A stretch of 64,000 nucleotides of DNA from Magnaporthiopsis rhizophila. Lineage: Eukaryota; Ascomycota; Sordariomycetes; Magnaporthales; Magnaporthaceae. Under the pieces are notes generated by a model that was given only the letters and a program-made list of their open reading frames with translations, ran no database searches and was not told the DNA's origin. The translations under genes were made by a program, and so were the position numbers. The stretch is from contig PYSS01000107.1 in the NCBI GenBank assembly GCA_003049465.1, positions 1 through 64,000 on the forward strand. Direction: 5' to 3'. This document shows, in pieces, positions 35,904-48,748 of this stretch. The number at the start of each line of letters is the position of its first letter. Positions within the stretch are counted from its first letter, which is position 1.

Positions 35904-38900
35904 ATGGCAGAGTCAACCGGTAGCGCACCAGCCGCGAACACCTCGCGACAGCGCAACGGGAGCAGCGTCACAGCTCCCGTACCAAATGGCAAGGCCTCAT
36001 ACGCAGAGAAGCACAGGATTGCCGACCACTTTATTGGTGGGAACAGGCTGGAAAATGCACCTCCCTCCAAGGTGAAGGAGTGGGTGGCGGCCCACGACGG
36101 CCACACCGTCATCACAAACGTGAGTTGCTGCATGCGTACCCGCCGCTAGGGGAGAGCACCGGCGGATGTTGGGCCGTCTAGTCTACTTAGTCCGGGGAGA
36201 TACAGTCGTGCTAACAGGAACGAACACCCCACCCGGCCAGGTTCTGATTGCAAACAACGGCATCGCTGCCGTCAAGGAGATCCGGTCAGTTCGGAAATGG
36301 GCGTACGAGACGTTCGGCGATGAGCGGGCCATTCAGTTCACGGTCATGGCCACGCCTGAGGATCTCAAGGCGAATGCGGACTACATCCGCATGGCAGACC
36401 ATTACGTCGAGGTTCCTGGTGGCACAAATAACAACAACTACGCCAATGTCGAGCTGATCGTCGATGTTGCGGAGCGGATGAATGTCCACGCTGTCTGGGC
36501 AGGATGGTACGTTTTCTCCAGGAAGTCACGTTGCGGTCGTGGTGCCCTGTTTCGCGCGGGGATTGGTGCGATTCGAGAGACTGACAGAGTCGACGCATAG
36601 GGGTCATGCCTCCGAGAACCCAAAACTGCCCGAGTCGCTGGCGGCATCACCCAAGAAGATTGTTTTTATCGGTCCGCCAGGCTCCGCCATGCGCTCACTG
36701 GGTGACAAGATCTCTTCTACCATCGTGGCACAGCATGCCCAGGTTCCTTGCATTCCTTGGTCCGGAACCGGTGTTGACCAGGTTAGAATTGACAAGAAGG
36801 GCATCGTCACGGTGGACGATGACGTCTACATGAAGGGATGCGTCACCTCTTGGCAGGAGGGCCTCGAAAAGGCCAAGGAAATCGGCTTTCCGGTCATGAT
36901 CAAGGCTTCGGAGGGCGGTGGCGGCAAGGGTATCCGCAAGGCCATGACCGAGGAGGGCTTCGAGGAGCTCTACAAGGCTGCGGCTAGCGAAATACCTGGC
37001 TCTCCCATCTTCATCATGAAGCTTGCTGGAAACGCGAGGCATCTTGAGGTTCAGCTGCTCGCCGACCAGTACGGCAACAACATCTCGCTCTTCGGCAGAG
37101 ATTGTTCCGTCCAACGCAGGCACCAAAAGATCATCGAGGAGGCACCAGTCACCATCGCTAAGGCTCCCACATTCAAGGCCATGGAGGATGCTGCCGTCCG
37201 TCTCGGCAGGCTCGTCGGCTATGTTTCTGCAGGCACCGTCGAGTACCTGTACTCGCACGCCGACGACAAGTTCTACTTCCTGGAGCTCAACCCTCGCCTT
37301 CAGGTCGAGCACCCAACGACCGAGGGTGTAAGTGGTGTCGATCTGCCCGCTGCTCAACTCCAGATCGCCATGGGCATCCCGCTACACCGCATTTCGGACA
37401 TCCGGCTGCTGTACGGAGTCGATCCCAAGCTGGCGACCGAGATTGACTTTGAGTTCACGAACCCCGACAGCGAGAAGACACAGAGGCGGCCGTCCCCCAA
37501 GGGCCATCTGACCGCGTGCCGTATCACCTCAGAGGATCCCGGCGAGGGCTTCAAGCCCTCGAATGGTGTCATGCACGAGCTGAACTTCCGCAGTAGCTCC
37601 AACGTCTGGGGCTACTTTTCCGTCGGCACGCAGGGTGGCATCCACAGTTTCTCCGACAGTCAGTTCGGTCACATCTTCGCTTACGGCGAGAACCGGTCTG
37701 CGTCGAGGAAACACATGGTCGTTGCTCTCAAGGAGCTGAGCATCCGTGGCGACTTCCGCACCACCGTTGAGTATCTCATCAAGCTTCTGGAGACCGAGGC
37801 GTTTGAGGAGAACACCATCACCACCGGCTGGCTGGACGAGCTGATCTCCAAGAAGCTCACTGCCGAGCGCCCTGACCCCATGCTTGCTGTTGTTTCTGGT
37901 GCCGTCACCAAGGCCCATCTCGCCAGCGAGCAGTGCCTGGGGGAGTACAAGACCGGGCTAGAGAAGGGTCAGGTGCCGTCCAAGGACATCCTGAAGACCA
38001 CATTTCCCGTCGAGTTCATCTACGAGGGCTTCCGGTACAAGTTTACCGTCACCCGCTCCAGCAGGGATAGCTACCACCTCTTCATCAACGGCTCCAACTG
38101 CTCCGTGGGTGTGCGGCCGCTCAGCGACGGCGGCCTGCTCATCCTCCTCGACGGCAAGAGTCACAATGTCTACTGGAAGGAGGAGGTTGGCGCGACCCGC
38201 CTTTCTGTCGACAACAGGACTTGCCTGCTGGAGCAGGAGAACGACCCGACACAGCTCCGCACCCCCAGCCCCGGCAAGCTGGTCAAATACACCGTTGAGA
38301 ATGGACAGCATGTCAAGGCCGGCCAGACCTTCGCCGAGGTTGAGGTCATGAAGATGTACATGCCGCTCGTGGCTCAGGAGGACGGCACGGTCCAACTGAT
38401 CAAGCAGCCTGGCTCTACACTCGAGGCTGGCGACATCCTCGGTATCCTTTCGCTGGACGACCCCAGTCGCGTCCAGCAGGCGCAGCCCTTCCTTCAGAGA
38501 CTGCCCGAGTTTGGCACTGCCGTTATCACCGGCAACAAGCCCGCCCAGCGCTTCGCTCTCCTGCATAACATCCTGGAGAACATCATGCTGGGCTTCGACA
38601 ACACCACCATCATGAAGGATAGCCTGCTGCAGCTGATCGAGGTGCTCCGCGACCCTGAGCTTCCCTACAGCCAGTGGAATGCCCAGTTCTCTGCCCTGCA
38701 CACGCGCATGCCCCAGAAGTTGGAGGCCCAGCTTGGGCAGGTGATAGACCGGGCTAGGGCTCGTCAGGCCGAGTTCCCGGCCAAGAACCTGCAGAAGACG
38801 TTCAACAAGTTTGTCGACGACAATGTTGCCCGCGGGGATGCCGCCATCCTCAGGGCCACGCTTGCTCCTCTGACGGACGTGCTAGACCTGTACTCGGAGG

Positions 38901-41900
38901 GCCAGAAGGCTCGTGAGCTGAAAGTCATGGCTGCCCTGCTCAGCCAGTACGTCGAGACGGAGAAGCTGTTCTCCGGTCGCCGGCAGCAGGACGAGGAAGT
39001 CATCCTCAAGCTCCGAGACGACAACAAGGACGACGTTCAGAAGATCGTGCAGACGGCACTGTCGCATAGCCGCGTCGCTGCCAAGAGTCTCTTGGTCCTT
39101 GCCATCATCGAGGAGTACCGCCCCAACAAGCCCGATGTCGGCAACGTCGCCAAGTATCTACGCGATGTCCTGAGGAAGCTCACCGAGCTCGAGTCCAGGC
39201 AGACCGCCAAGGTCGCCATCAAGTCCCGCGAGGTCCTCATTCAGTGCTCGTTGCCCTCGCTCGAGGAGCGCAAGAGCCAAATGGAGCACATCTTGCGCTC
39301 GGCCGTCGTCGAGTCGCGCTACGGAGAAGCTGCCTGGGACCATCGTGAGCCCAACATTGAGGTGATCAAGGAGGTCGTAGACTCCAAGTACACCGTGTTC
39401 GACGTGCTCAGCCTCTTCTTCGCGCACGATGACCCGTGGGTTGGTCTCGCTGCTCTCGAGGTTTACATCCGCCGCGCGTACCGTGCCTACGACCTGGGCA
39501 AGATCGAGTATCATAGCGATGAGACCGATGAGCCATCGTTTGTCACCTGGGACTTCGTCATGAAGGTGACCGGCGACATCGAGTTCAGCTTCGGTGGACC
39601 GCTGCAGTCTGCCACGCCGGGGTCCCCTGTCACGCCCAACGAGTTCAGCTTCGGCCGCGTCACTTCGATCAGTGATCTTTCGTACCTGTCCAAGAAGACG
39701 GCCAAGCAGCCGACTCGCAAGGGTGTCATTGTGCCTTGCAAGTACCTCGAGGATGCGGAAGATCTGCTGGCCAAGGCCCTAGAGACCCTGCCGACCAAGG
39801 GTGCGCGTAAGAAGCCCGCCGGACCGGCCGCTGGCCTCATCCCAACACTCGACGGCAAGCGCAGGCCAGCCCCGGCGCGCCGCGACAGCGACGATGAGTT
39901 GACTGCTGTTGTGAACATCGCTATTCACGACGCCGAGACGCTCGACGACGACGAGATGCTCTCTCGGATCAGGCCCTTCATCGCCCAGTTCAAGGACGAG
40001 CTCTTCGCCCGTCGCGTGCGGCGCATCACCTTCATCTGCGGCAAGAATGACGCGTCGTACCCTGGCTACTTTACTTTCCGTGGCCCCAACTATGATGAGG
40101 ACGACAGCATTCGTCACAGCGAGCCCGCCCTCGCCTTCCAGCTTGAGCTCAGCCGTCTGTCCAAGTTCAAGTACAAGTCGGTGTTCACCGAGAACAAGAA
40201 CATCCACGTGTACGAGGCCGTGGGCAAGGGCGTGGACTCGGACAAGCGCTACTTCACTCGCGCCGTCATCCGCCCGGGTCGCCTCCGAGACGAGATCCCG
40301 ACGGCAGAGTATCTGATATCGGAAGCGGATAGAGTCATTAACGATATCTTTGATGCTCTCGAGATCATTGGCAACAACAACTCGGACCTCAACCACCTGT
40401 TCCTCAACTTTATCCCGACGTTCAACATCCAGCCCGAGGATGTCGAGCAGGCGCTGGCGGGTTTCCTCGAGCGCTTCGGTTCCCGCGCCTGGCGCCTGCG
40501 CGTGGCCCAGGTGGAGATTCGCATCATCTGCACCGACCAGAACACGGGCACCAGGCTGCCCATCCGTGTCTACATCACCAACACGTCGGGTTACGTCGTC
40601 AAGGTGGAGCTCTACCACGAGCGCAAGTCGGAGAAGGGCGAGGTGGCCCTGCACTACTTCTCGGGCACGTCCAAGACGGGCGCCTTGCATCTGCTCCCCG
40701 TCAACTCGCCCTACCCGACCAAGAACTGGCTGCAGCCCAAGCGGTACAAGGCCCACCTGATGGGAACCCAGTACGTCTACGACTTCCCGGAGCTGTTCCG
40801 CCAGGCCATCCAGAACAGCTGGAAGAAGCTCGAGGCGCAGCAGCCCATGGCCACGGGCAAGCGCCCCCAGGAGGGCGAGTGCACCAGCACCCTCGAGCTG
40901 GTCCTCGACGATCACGACACCCTGCAGCCTATCGACCGCGAGCCGGGCACCAACACCTGCGGCATGGTCGGCTGGATCATCACGGCTTTCACTCCAGAGT
41001 ATCCCGAAGGCCGTCGCTTCGTGGTCGTGGCTAACGATATCACGTACAACATCGGCTCGTTTGGCCCCAAGGAGGACCACTTCTTCAACAAGTGCACCGA
41101 GTTTGCCCAGAAGCTCGGCATTCCTCGCATCTACCTGTCTGCCAACTCTGGTGCTAGGCTGGGTATAGCCAACGAGCTTATGCCGCACTTCAAGGTCGCT
41201 TGGACGGATGCCACGAACCCGCAGAAGGGCTTCGACTACCTGTACCTCACAGATGCTGCCAAGAAGACGTTCGAGGAGAATGTCATCACCGAGGAGATCA
41301 GCGTCGACGGCGAGACTCGTCACAAGATCCTGACCATCGTCGGTGCTGAAGACGGCCTTGGTGTCGAGTGCCTGCGCGGTTCCGGTCTCATCGCCGGCGC
41401 CACAAGCAGGGCGTACAACGACATCTTCACCTGCACACTGGTGACGTGCCGCTCGGTGGGTATCGGTGCGTACCTGGTCCGTCTGGGCCAGCGTGCCGTC
41501 CAGATCGAGGGTCAGCCCATCATCCTGACGGGTGCCCCTGCTCTGAACAACCTGCTTGGCCGCGAGGTGTACACGTCCAACCTGCAACTGGGAGGCACGC
41601 AAATCATGTACCGCAACGGTGTGTCTCACATGACTGCCAACGACGACATGGAGGGCATTTCCAAGATCATGGAGTGGATGGCATTTGTTCCCGCCAAGAG
41701 GAACATGCCCGTGCCTATCATGCCGAGCGTCGATGGCTGGGACCGTGACGTCACCTTCACTCCACCCAAGCGCCAGCCGTACGACCCGAGGTGGATGATC
41801 GCCGGCAAGGAAGACGAAGAGGGCTTCCAGCCGGGTCTTTTCGACCGCGGCTCGTTTGTCGAGACGCTGGGCGGCTGGGCCAGGACCGTTGTTGTCGGCC

Positions 41901-43120
41901 GTGCCCGCCTGGGCGGTATCCCCATGGGTGTCATCGCTGTCGAGACGCGCTCGGTCGAGAACATCACGCCGGCGGACCCTGCCAACTCGGACTCGATGGA
42001 GCAGGTGACGAACGAGGCCGGCGGCGTCTGGTACCCCAACTCGGCCTTCAAGACAGCGCAGGCCATCAACGACTTCAATCATGGCGAGCAGCTCCCGCTC
42101 ATGATCCTGGCCAACTGGCGTGGTTTCTCGGGTGGCCAGCGTGACATGTACAACGAGGTCCTCAAATACGGCTCTTTCATCGTGGACGCTCTCGTCAAGT
42201 ACGAGCAGCCCGTCTTCGTCTACATCCCGCCGCACGGCGAGCTGCGTGGTGGCTCCTGGGTCGTGGTGGACCCGACTATCAACCCTACGGCTATGGAGAT
42301 GTACGCCGACGTGGAGGCGCGCGGTGGCGTGCTCGAGCCTGAGGGCATCATCGGAATCAAGTACCGCAAGGAGAAGCAGCTCGAGACCATGGCCCGCCTC
42401 GACCCTGTGTATGCGGACCTCAAGAAGCGCATGCTGGCGGCGCAGGAGGCGGCCAAGAACAAGGGCGCGAACAAGGAGGAGCTGGAGCAGATCAAGAAGG
42501 AGATGACGACGCGCGAGGAGCAGCTCATGCCCATCTACCAGCAGATCGCCATCCAGTTCGCGGACCTGCACGACCGGGCCGGGCGCATGAAGGCCAAGGG
42601 TGCGATCCGGGACGTGATCGAGTGGAAGGAGGCGCGTCGCTACTTCTACTGGCGCGTGCGCAGGCGGATCAACGAGGAGTATCTTCTGCGCAGCATCGCG
42701 CGCGCCACGGCCGGCGCCGCTGCCGTTTCGCCGTCGCACAAGGTCTCGACACAAGCGCGTACCCGGCACATGCAGCTGCTCTCGGCCTGGAGCGGTGTGC
42801 CCGAGTTTGAGCGTGCGGACCGCGAGGTGGCTACGTGGTACGAGGAGAATCGCCAGGTGCTGGCGGAGAAGATCCGGGCTCTCAAGTCGGAGGCGGTGGC
42901 GGCTGAGATTAGGGAGCTCATCCGCGGCGGCACCTGGGTGTCAGCCGAGGGCGAAGCGGCGGCCGTTTCGACGGGCTCAACGCCGCCAACCTCGCCCCAG
43001 ACGCCGGCCCCAGCGCTCAACAAGGCTGGCGTCAGCACGAGCTGGAAGGGCGTACGCGACGTTCTGCGCGTCATGCCAGTCGAGGAGAGGGAGAAGGTGT
43101 TGCAGTTCCTGCGCGAGTAG
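35904..43120 (+). CDS. ACC1: Acetyl-CoA carboxylase (multidomain, cytosolic)
   Basis: Biotin-dependent enzyme making malonyl-CoA from acetyl-CoA, the committed step of fatty acid synthesis. Exons 35904..36119, 36241..36506 and 36601..43120; GT-AG introns of 121 and 94 nt give seamless protein joins (VITN/VLIANNGIAAVKEIRS and HAVWAG/WGHASENPKLP). The product is 2,333 aa, the usual length for fungal ACC. Biotin carboxylase spans residues ~40-570, with the ATP-grasp loop KASEGGGGKGIRKA and ELNPRLQVEHPTTE. The biotinyl domain has EVMKM with the acceptor lysine at about residue 745. A long central regulatory region follows. The carboxyltransferase halves include NDITYNIGSFGPKEDHFF, SANSGARLGIANEL and NWRGFSGGQRDMYNEVLKYG. 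The C-terminus ends VEEREKVLQFLRE. Essential housekeeping gene; identity is very secure. Fungi also have mitochondrial forms, but no targeting peptide is seen. Confidence 0.98.
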
Positions 43121-44431
43121 GGGGATCCTGGAGTGCTTTGACATTTCTTAAGGTGGCACGGGTTTTGGGGATTGTAAAGGTTCACTGCCCGCTCTGGCGC
43201 TTGGGATTTGCTTACGGGTCGCTTTTTCGGTTTTTCTTTTTTGGACGAACTTACGGTTATGGTATGTATTTTTCGGGATGGCTTATTATTATCTGGCTTC
43301 GCGTTCTCTCATTATTTTCCTATGATATTTCTTATATCTTAGAACGAGGTCTTGCAATTTTAGTTTATTGTTCGTCGTATCTTTGGCTCCTTATTCGTGC
43401 ACCAACGCCGTGGTGTTGATCGTTCCAGACCAACCAGCCATAGCGTTTTTCGCACTGCTTCAGGTAAAGGGCACGGCGTAGTAAGGCTGGAGCGGCCAAA
43501 GCCATGGCTGGGGGCAGTGCCGGGTTCGCTTATGATTATTTTTACAGCAGCGCGCTTACTACGTGCATGCGCTGGTCGAGCCGCCTCCGCAGTCACACCG
43601 AGGTTCCGATTGGATTCGGGTTTACGGTGAAGGCGCAGACCAACCAGGACGGTTTATCTTACGAGCTCTCCGACAAGTCCTTGGCCTGGGCGCCTTCCTT
43701 TGGCCGAGATGAGAAGCTCGATTAAAGCCAGCTAGGTGCCACGTGGGGGTACCTAGCCATCTGAAGCTGATGATCCCTTGCCGGGGAATTAGAGTAAACT
43801 GTTGGCATTGGATTTTTTGGTCCGCAGGCTTCGGATTGGCTGCTTATTTTTACGAAGCTGACGCGAACAGGGTTGGGCCTGGCTGGGGGAAGCTCAGCGT
43901 CATCCCCCCAGCCGAACTAATGCTCATCCTTCCAGTCGGTCCCATTGCTTCGCCAATCGTGCCTTCTTTCAGCTGCGCCGCCGGACCTGCATGAGGATCG
44001 GGTGGCATAGAACCCTAGGTAACTACTTTTCAGCTACGCGGGATATGCAACATGCAAGATCCAAAGCGCGTTGTTAGATGGCTGACGGGCCGAACGAGGA
44101 ATGGTCTGTTACACCTGGACCACTGCCCGCCCCCTAGACCAGTGGCTAACCCGCTCACTAACAGCAGGCAACCATATTCTCTTATCTTTTTTTTTTTTTT
44201 TTGCCTCGATGTTTTACGAGATGGATGCTTGACCACCTTTTTTTGCTTTTTCCCTTTTTTTCTCATCTTTAGCGCATATTGGCCGCTTCCCCAACCGTTC
44301 GGTCGCCTGGACCTTTCCTTCCAGCCCACTGTCTCGGACCTTCCGTGCTAGCTAGCGCGTTTTCTCCGCGGCCCCTGCTAAGGTATATAACACACTAGGC
44401 CTTGGCGAGACATTCCAGTTGCGTCGTCGCC
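43121..44431. other. Intergenic, no gene seen
   Basis: T-rich ACC1 3' flank (43138-43400) followed by the promoter of the channel gene, with pyrimidine runs at 44180-44275 and a TATATAAC sequence at 44383-44390, about 42 bp before the ATG at 44432. That spacing suits a TATA element with a short leader. Confidence 0.6.
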
Positions 44432-47369
44432 ATGAGCAGCAGCAGCAGTCGTTGGAGGGATCCGGAATCCCAGGATACGCAGCAGTCGCCGCCGCAGTAT
44501 AACGCGGGATACATACCGGCTCCGTACACGATGGACTCGAGTTATGGAAACAGACAGCCGCAGCAGCCGCAGCAGCAGCAGCAGTACAGGGCGTACGGCG
44601 ACCACAGGCAGAACCAGCCCTACAACGCTGCGTCGTCCCAGGCGCAGCAAGTGTACGACGTTAGCCCCGAGATGCACAACGTGAATCTGTACTCGGGCCC
44701 GCAACAACAACACCACCAGCAGCAGTACGTGGTGCACCAACCACCACCGCTCGGCCAGCAGCAGCAGCAACAACAGTACACGCCCATGATGCCGACGACG
44801 GCGTTTGGCGGCGGCGGCGACGGCGGCGGAGGCGGCGGGTACCAGCTCAAGGGCAGCACGCCGGTCGACCAGCCGGGCGCGGCGACGACCGAAGTCACGG
44901 ACCAGGACCAGGACCAGGACCCGGCGACGGCGCCCGACGGGGTCCTGCCGCCGCCGGTCGAGGCGCACAAGCGGCGGCAGCTCTGGTTATGGGCGCTGCG
45001 CTACTTTTTGGTCGTGGCCGTCGTCTTTGTCGCCTTCCTCGTTCCCATCCTGGTTACCGAGAAGGACGGGGACGTGGACCTGAACGATGCCGCCGCCGTG
45101 CGGAGCAAGAGGAAGGCGCAGCTCATCTACTACGTCTTCACGTGGCTGTTGGTGTCGTGGGTGTCGTTTGTGTTTTTTGATCTTGTTGGGCTGGCGCTGC
45201 CGTACCTGTTTCGATTTATTGCGAGGTTAGTCTGTTCCCTGTTCCCCTGGATATCATCCAACTTCACCAAACATGGAAGCTAACGGAGGAACGTGTCCCT
45301 AGATATGTGAACCCGGCACACCAAAAGTACTGGAGGTTCCTCCGCACCATGAGATTGCCCATCTGCCTGACCTTTGGCATCGCCATGTGTTTTGTGTCAT
45401 TTAGTGTGGTAAGTTAAATGCCGCCCCGTTAGGAAAAAGGCTCAAGTGCTGACATCAAGCCTAGTTGATCACTTTGAACACCGAGCTCGCCGTCAAAAAA
45501 GACAAGGGTCCCAACGATGTCGGCTGGGACGACGTCATCTCCGACATCCTGGAGCAGGTCACGCTCTGGGCGGGCTTCTACATGATCGAGAAGATGATGA
45601 TCCTGTACATTTCAATACACTACCACTACCGCGGCAACCGTAAGTCTACCGAATTGTGTGTGTTTTTTTTTTCCCCGTAGCTTAAAAGGCAGCACGACAA
45701 GACTAACCCAACACAGATACAAAAATCCTCAAGTCCAAAGACATGATGAACGCCCTCATCATGCTCTACGAGGCGTCGCTCTACCTCCACCCGGCGCACT
45801 CGGGCGCCTTCGACGACGAGGACGCCGTGATCCGCGACGCGCACGGCGGGCGCGAGCACACGACGCGGCGGCGGCACGCGACCACGTACCTGTCGCGGCT
45901 GGGCGTCGACTCGTACGGCATGGCGTCCTTCTTTGGCAACTTTGTGTCGTCGACCGACCCGAGCTCGCACTGGTTCCGCCCTTCATCGTCCTACGCCGCC
46001 GTCGAGCGCTGCCTGGCTTCCCCCCGCGCGGCCGCCGCGCTCGCCCGCCGCATCTGGGTGCCGCTCGCCACCGCGGGCGCCGAGGTGCTGACGGCCGCCG
46101 ACGTGGCCGAGGTGCTAGGACCCTACAGGAAGGACGAGGCCGCGGCGGCATTCAAGGTGCTGGACCCGGACGGGGCAGGCGATGTGCGGCTGGATGAGAT
46201 GGTCATGGCCGTCGTCGAGGCGGGCAAGATGCGCCATGACGTGTACAAGGGCATGCATGCGGCTGATCACTGCATCAACACTTTTGACTGGGTGTGTCTT
46301 ACGATGCTGGCGTTTATCATGATTTTCTTTATAAGTGAGTCTTTCTCTCTCTCCCTCTAGCGTCCTTGTCGAGAAGCGTGCCTGGCTGACCCGACCCCTC
46401 GCAGTGCTCATCTACGTCCCCTCGATCAAGCAGATCCAGCAACAGGTCTCGGTGCTGGCGGTCGGTCTCGGGTTCGCGGCAGGCCGGGCGGCGCACCACT
46501 TCCTGATCGGGGTGGTGTACGTCTTCTTCGACCACCCGTTCGACGTGGGCGACCGGGTCGAGGTGTACAACATGTCGTCGACGGCGGCGACGGCGTGCGT
46601 GGTCAAGCGCGTGTCGCTGCTGTACACGGTCTTCCGGCGCGTCGACACGGGGTCCGACATGCAGATCCAGAACCAGCAGCTGGTCATGAAGCGGATCGAG
46701 AACATTACACGGTCCGGCGTGAACCGCCAGTGGCTGTCCATGTTTGTCGACTTCACCACGTCGTTCCAGGACCTGGCAGCGCTGAGGCGCGAGCTGGCCG
46801 CCTTCGTGACGGCGCCAGAGAACCGGCGAGACTACATGCCCGACGTGACGTGCGGCTTGGTGGGCGTGCACGAGCTCAACAAGCTCGAGCTGCGCTGCAG
46901 CGTCGCCCACCGTAGCAACTGGGCCAACGAGCGCCTGCGCGCCGCGCGCTCCAACAAGTTCTACTGCGCCCTGCTCGCCGCCGTGCGCAAGATCCAGCTG
47001 AACCAGCCGTCTGCGCTGGGAGCCGCGGGCCGGCCCGTCTACACGGCACACATTGACGAGCAGGCCGCGGCCAAGATGGCGGCGGCGCACGCTGACAGGC
47101 GCAAGGGGCTGAGGATGCCGTCTGATGATGAGGAGGATGCGGAGAAGAGGGAGCGGGAAGCTGCCACTAGGGAGGACCGCGAGCGCCGAGACAAGGACAA
47201 GGAAGAGAGGGCCAAGGCGGTCGAGGCGGAGCGGGTGGCGCTGGCGACGCTCCAGAGGGTGCCGCCGATAGAGAAGGAGACGACGGTGGCGGCCAGCTCG
47301 GCCATCGAGATCAACGAGTTCATTGGCGTGTCCACGACGGGGACTAGGAAGACGAGTCGCGGGGTTTAG
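44432..47369 (+). CDS. MscS-like mechanosensitive channel with EF-hand (Msy type)
   Basis: Fungal MscS-family ion channel; characterised relatives (Msy1/Msy2 of fission yeast) sit in ER or cortical membranes and regulate Ca2+ during hypo-osmotic shock. Five exons: 44432..45225, 45303..45408, 45465..45639, 45717..46334, 46405..47369, all GT-AG and frame-consistent, 885 aa. The N-terminus is Gln/Pro/Tyr-rich (QQPQQPQQQQQ). Four membrane helices precede an EF-hand-like loop DPDGAGDVRLDE (~ nt 46163-46198), in which ligand position 5 is Ala. The MscS core follows: LIYVPSIKQIQQQVSVLAVG and GFAAGRAAHHFLIGVVYVFF, then FDVGDRVEVY. The C-terminus is a charged coiled-coil tail (EDAEKREREAATREDRERR). 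Start is the first ATG after a short leader with a TATA-like box. Family firm; physiological role inferred. Confidence 0.93.
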
Positions 47370-48748
47370 GATGATTTCCTAGCTGATAGTATAAGCCGAA
47401 ATGATACAAAGTGTCACAGCACCAGGCAGAATGGCGTCACGGTCTTAGCGTCAGGCAGAATCTCATCCCAAACGTGTCGTTGGGCTGAGCGCGGGTGAGG
47501 CGATCCAGGGGCTGCATGAGCTTCTTTCGGATGGCCCGGCCGTCCCTCTCATTCGCTGGCGCCTGTAGCATCACAGGTTTCCAGATAAGTGCGAATATGC
47601 AGGTCATAAACAAGCCCGCATCTGACATGAGTCTGGACAGGGTCTTACGATCAAACACAGACGAGACTAGTCGGGATCTGGGGTACTCCAAAGTGAGATC
47701 GATCGACTTGAGTCGAGCGATGAGATGAGTAGAAATTTCAGTGGAGTAGAAGCCGCCCGCCGGGCGGCTGGTACGAGTGGAGCCAAGCCTTGTGCAACCA
47801 ACCTTATGTAAGTGCGAGCATGACGGGCAAAGTATCATCTGTTAGCGGCCACACCAGGATCCCACGTCTTGTCCATCTCGGGTACCCGAAATCTGGCAGC
47901 GAACCAGAAGGGCGGCTGATGATGCCATTTGACGAACCAAGCAACAAAGCCTGCATCCCATCGCCCCTGGATTGCTCGCCATTGCCCCACCCAAGAGCGA
48001 CTTTACGGTTGCAAAAGAACGCAGCCCGTGAAAGACTGTTCGCCGATGTCGGCTGCGAGCGGTTGATTTTGTCTTTGGGAATTGGTTTTGTGGAACAACA
48101 AATGCTTCAAGAGACGTGCGAGAGGTGGCGGTGGCGGTAAATATATACAAATTTCCCCGCTCGCCGAGATCTGTTGTCACAAGACCCCGAGCCGACCCCG
48201 ATGCCCAGGACCGGCTAGGAAAGTGGTGTCTTGGCGACAGAGGTCATTAGCCTCATGCGACGGCTCTACCACTTGACCTCTGCACAGAGTTTAGGTTTGG
48301 CTGCCAACGGCGTGTCCAGAGAAAGCGGCCGCTGAAGCTTCCCGCTGCAGGGCGCACGAGACCTCGTACTGCTCCACTGTTTGACAAAGAAGTTTTCATC
48401 GTCTGGTGGTTGAGGCTGATCCCAGCTTCGCCCGAGCTTGGACCACCTCCGCTCTTGACAGCAGCCCTCTCGAGTCAATCTCCCCTGCCAGCACGCCATC
48501 GCCACCGGACTCGCTCACACCCAGCAGCCCAAGTCTGGTCGCATTGCTCGTCCCAACAGCCCGGCAGAACTCCAATGGCAGACCCTCCTGGGTGCTGGCA
48601 TCATTTGCACGCATAGCCACGCAACCGCAACCAGCCAGTGGCGCCTGAGCTCACGGACGCTGTTGCGCTTTGCTTTTTGCTTTTTGCCAGTCCGCCACCC
48701 CTGGCTGCTCACCCCTCCCTCCCGCTCGCTCGATCGCTGTGATATTGG
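47370..48748. other. Intergenic region upstream of the sulfur controller
   Basis: Contains the candidate CYS3 palindrome at 47919-47928 and otherwise no supported gene. Short ORFs lack domains. Confidence 0.6.
47919..47928. promoter_or_regulatory. Candidate CYS3 bZIP binding site
   Basis: ATGATGCCAT matches the Neurospora CYS3 consensus ATGRYRYCAT at every position. It lies 821 bp upstream of the start codon of the SCON-2-like gene. Neurospora scon-2 expression depends on CYS3, so the location makes sense. One such match would be expected by chance about once in 65 kb, so this is suggestive only. Confidence 0.45.

Noticed and set aside
39779..42769. Very long minus-strand ORF (996 codons) inside acetyl-CoA carboxylase
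   Set aside because: Antisense shadow of strongly biased GC-rich codons in ACC1; Arg/Leu/Val-rich with no domain.
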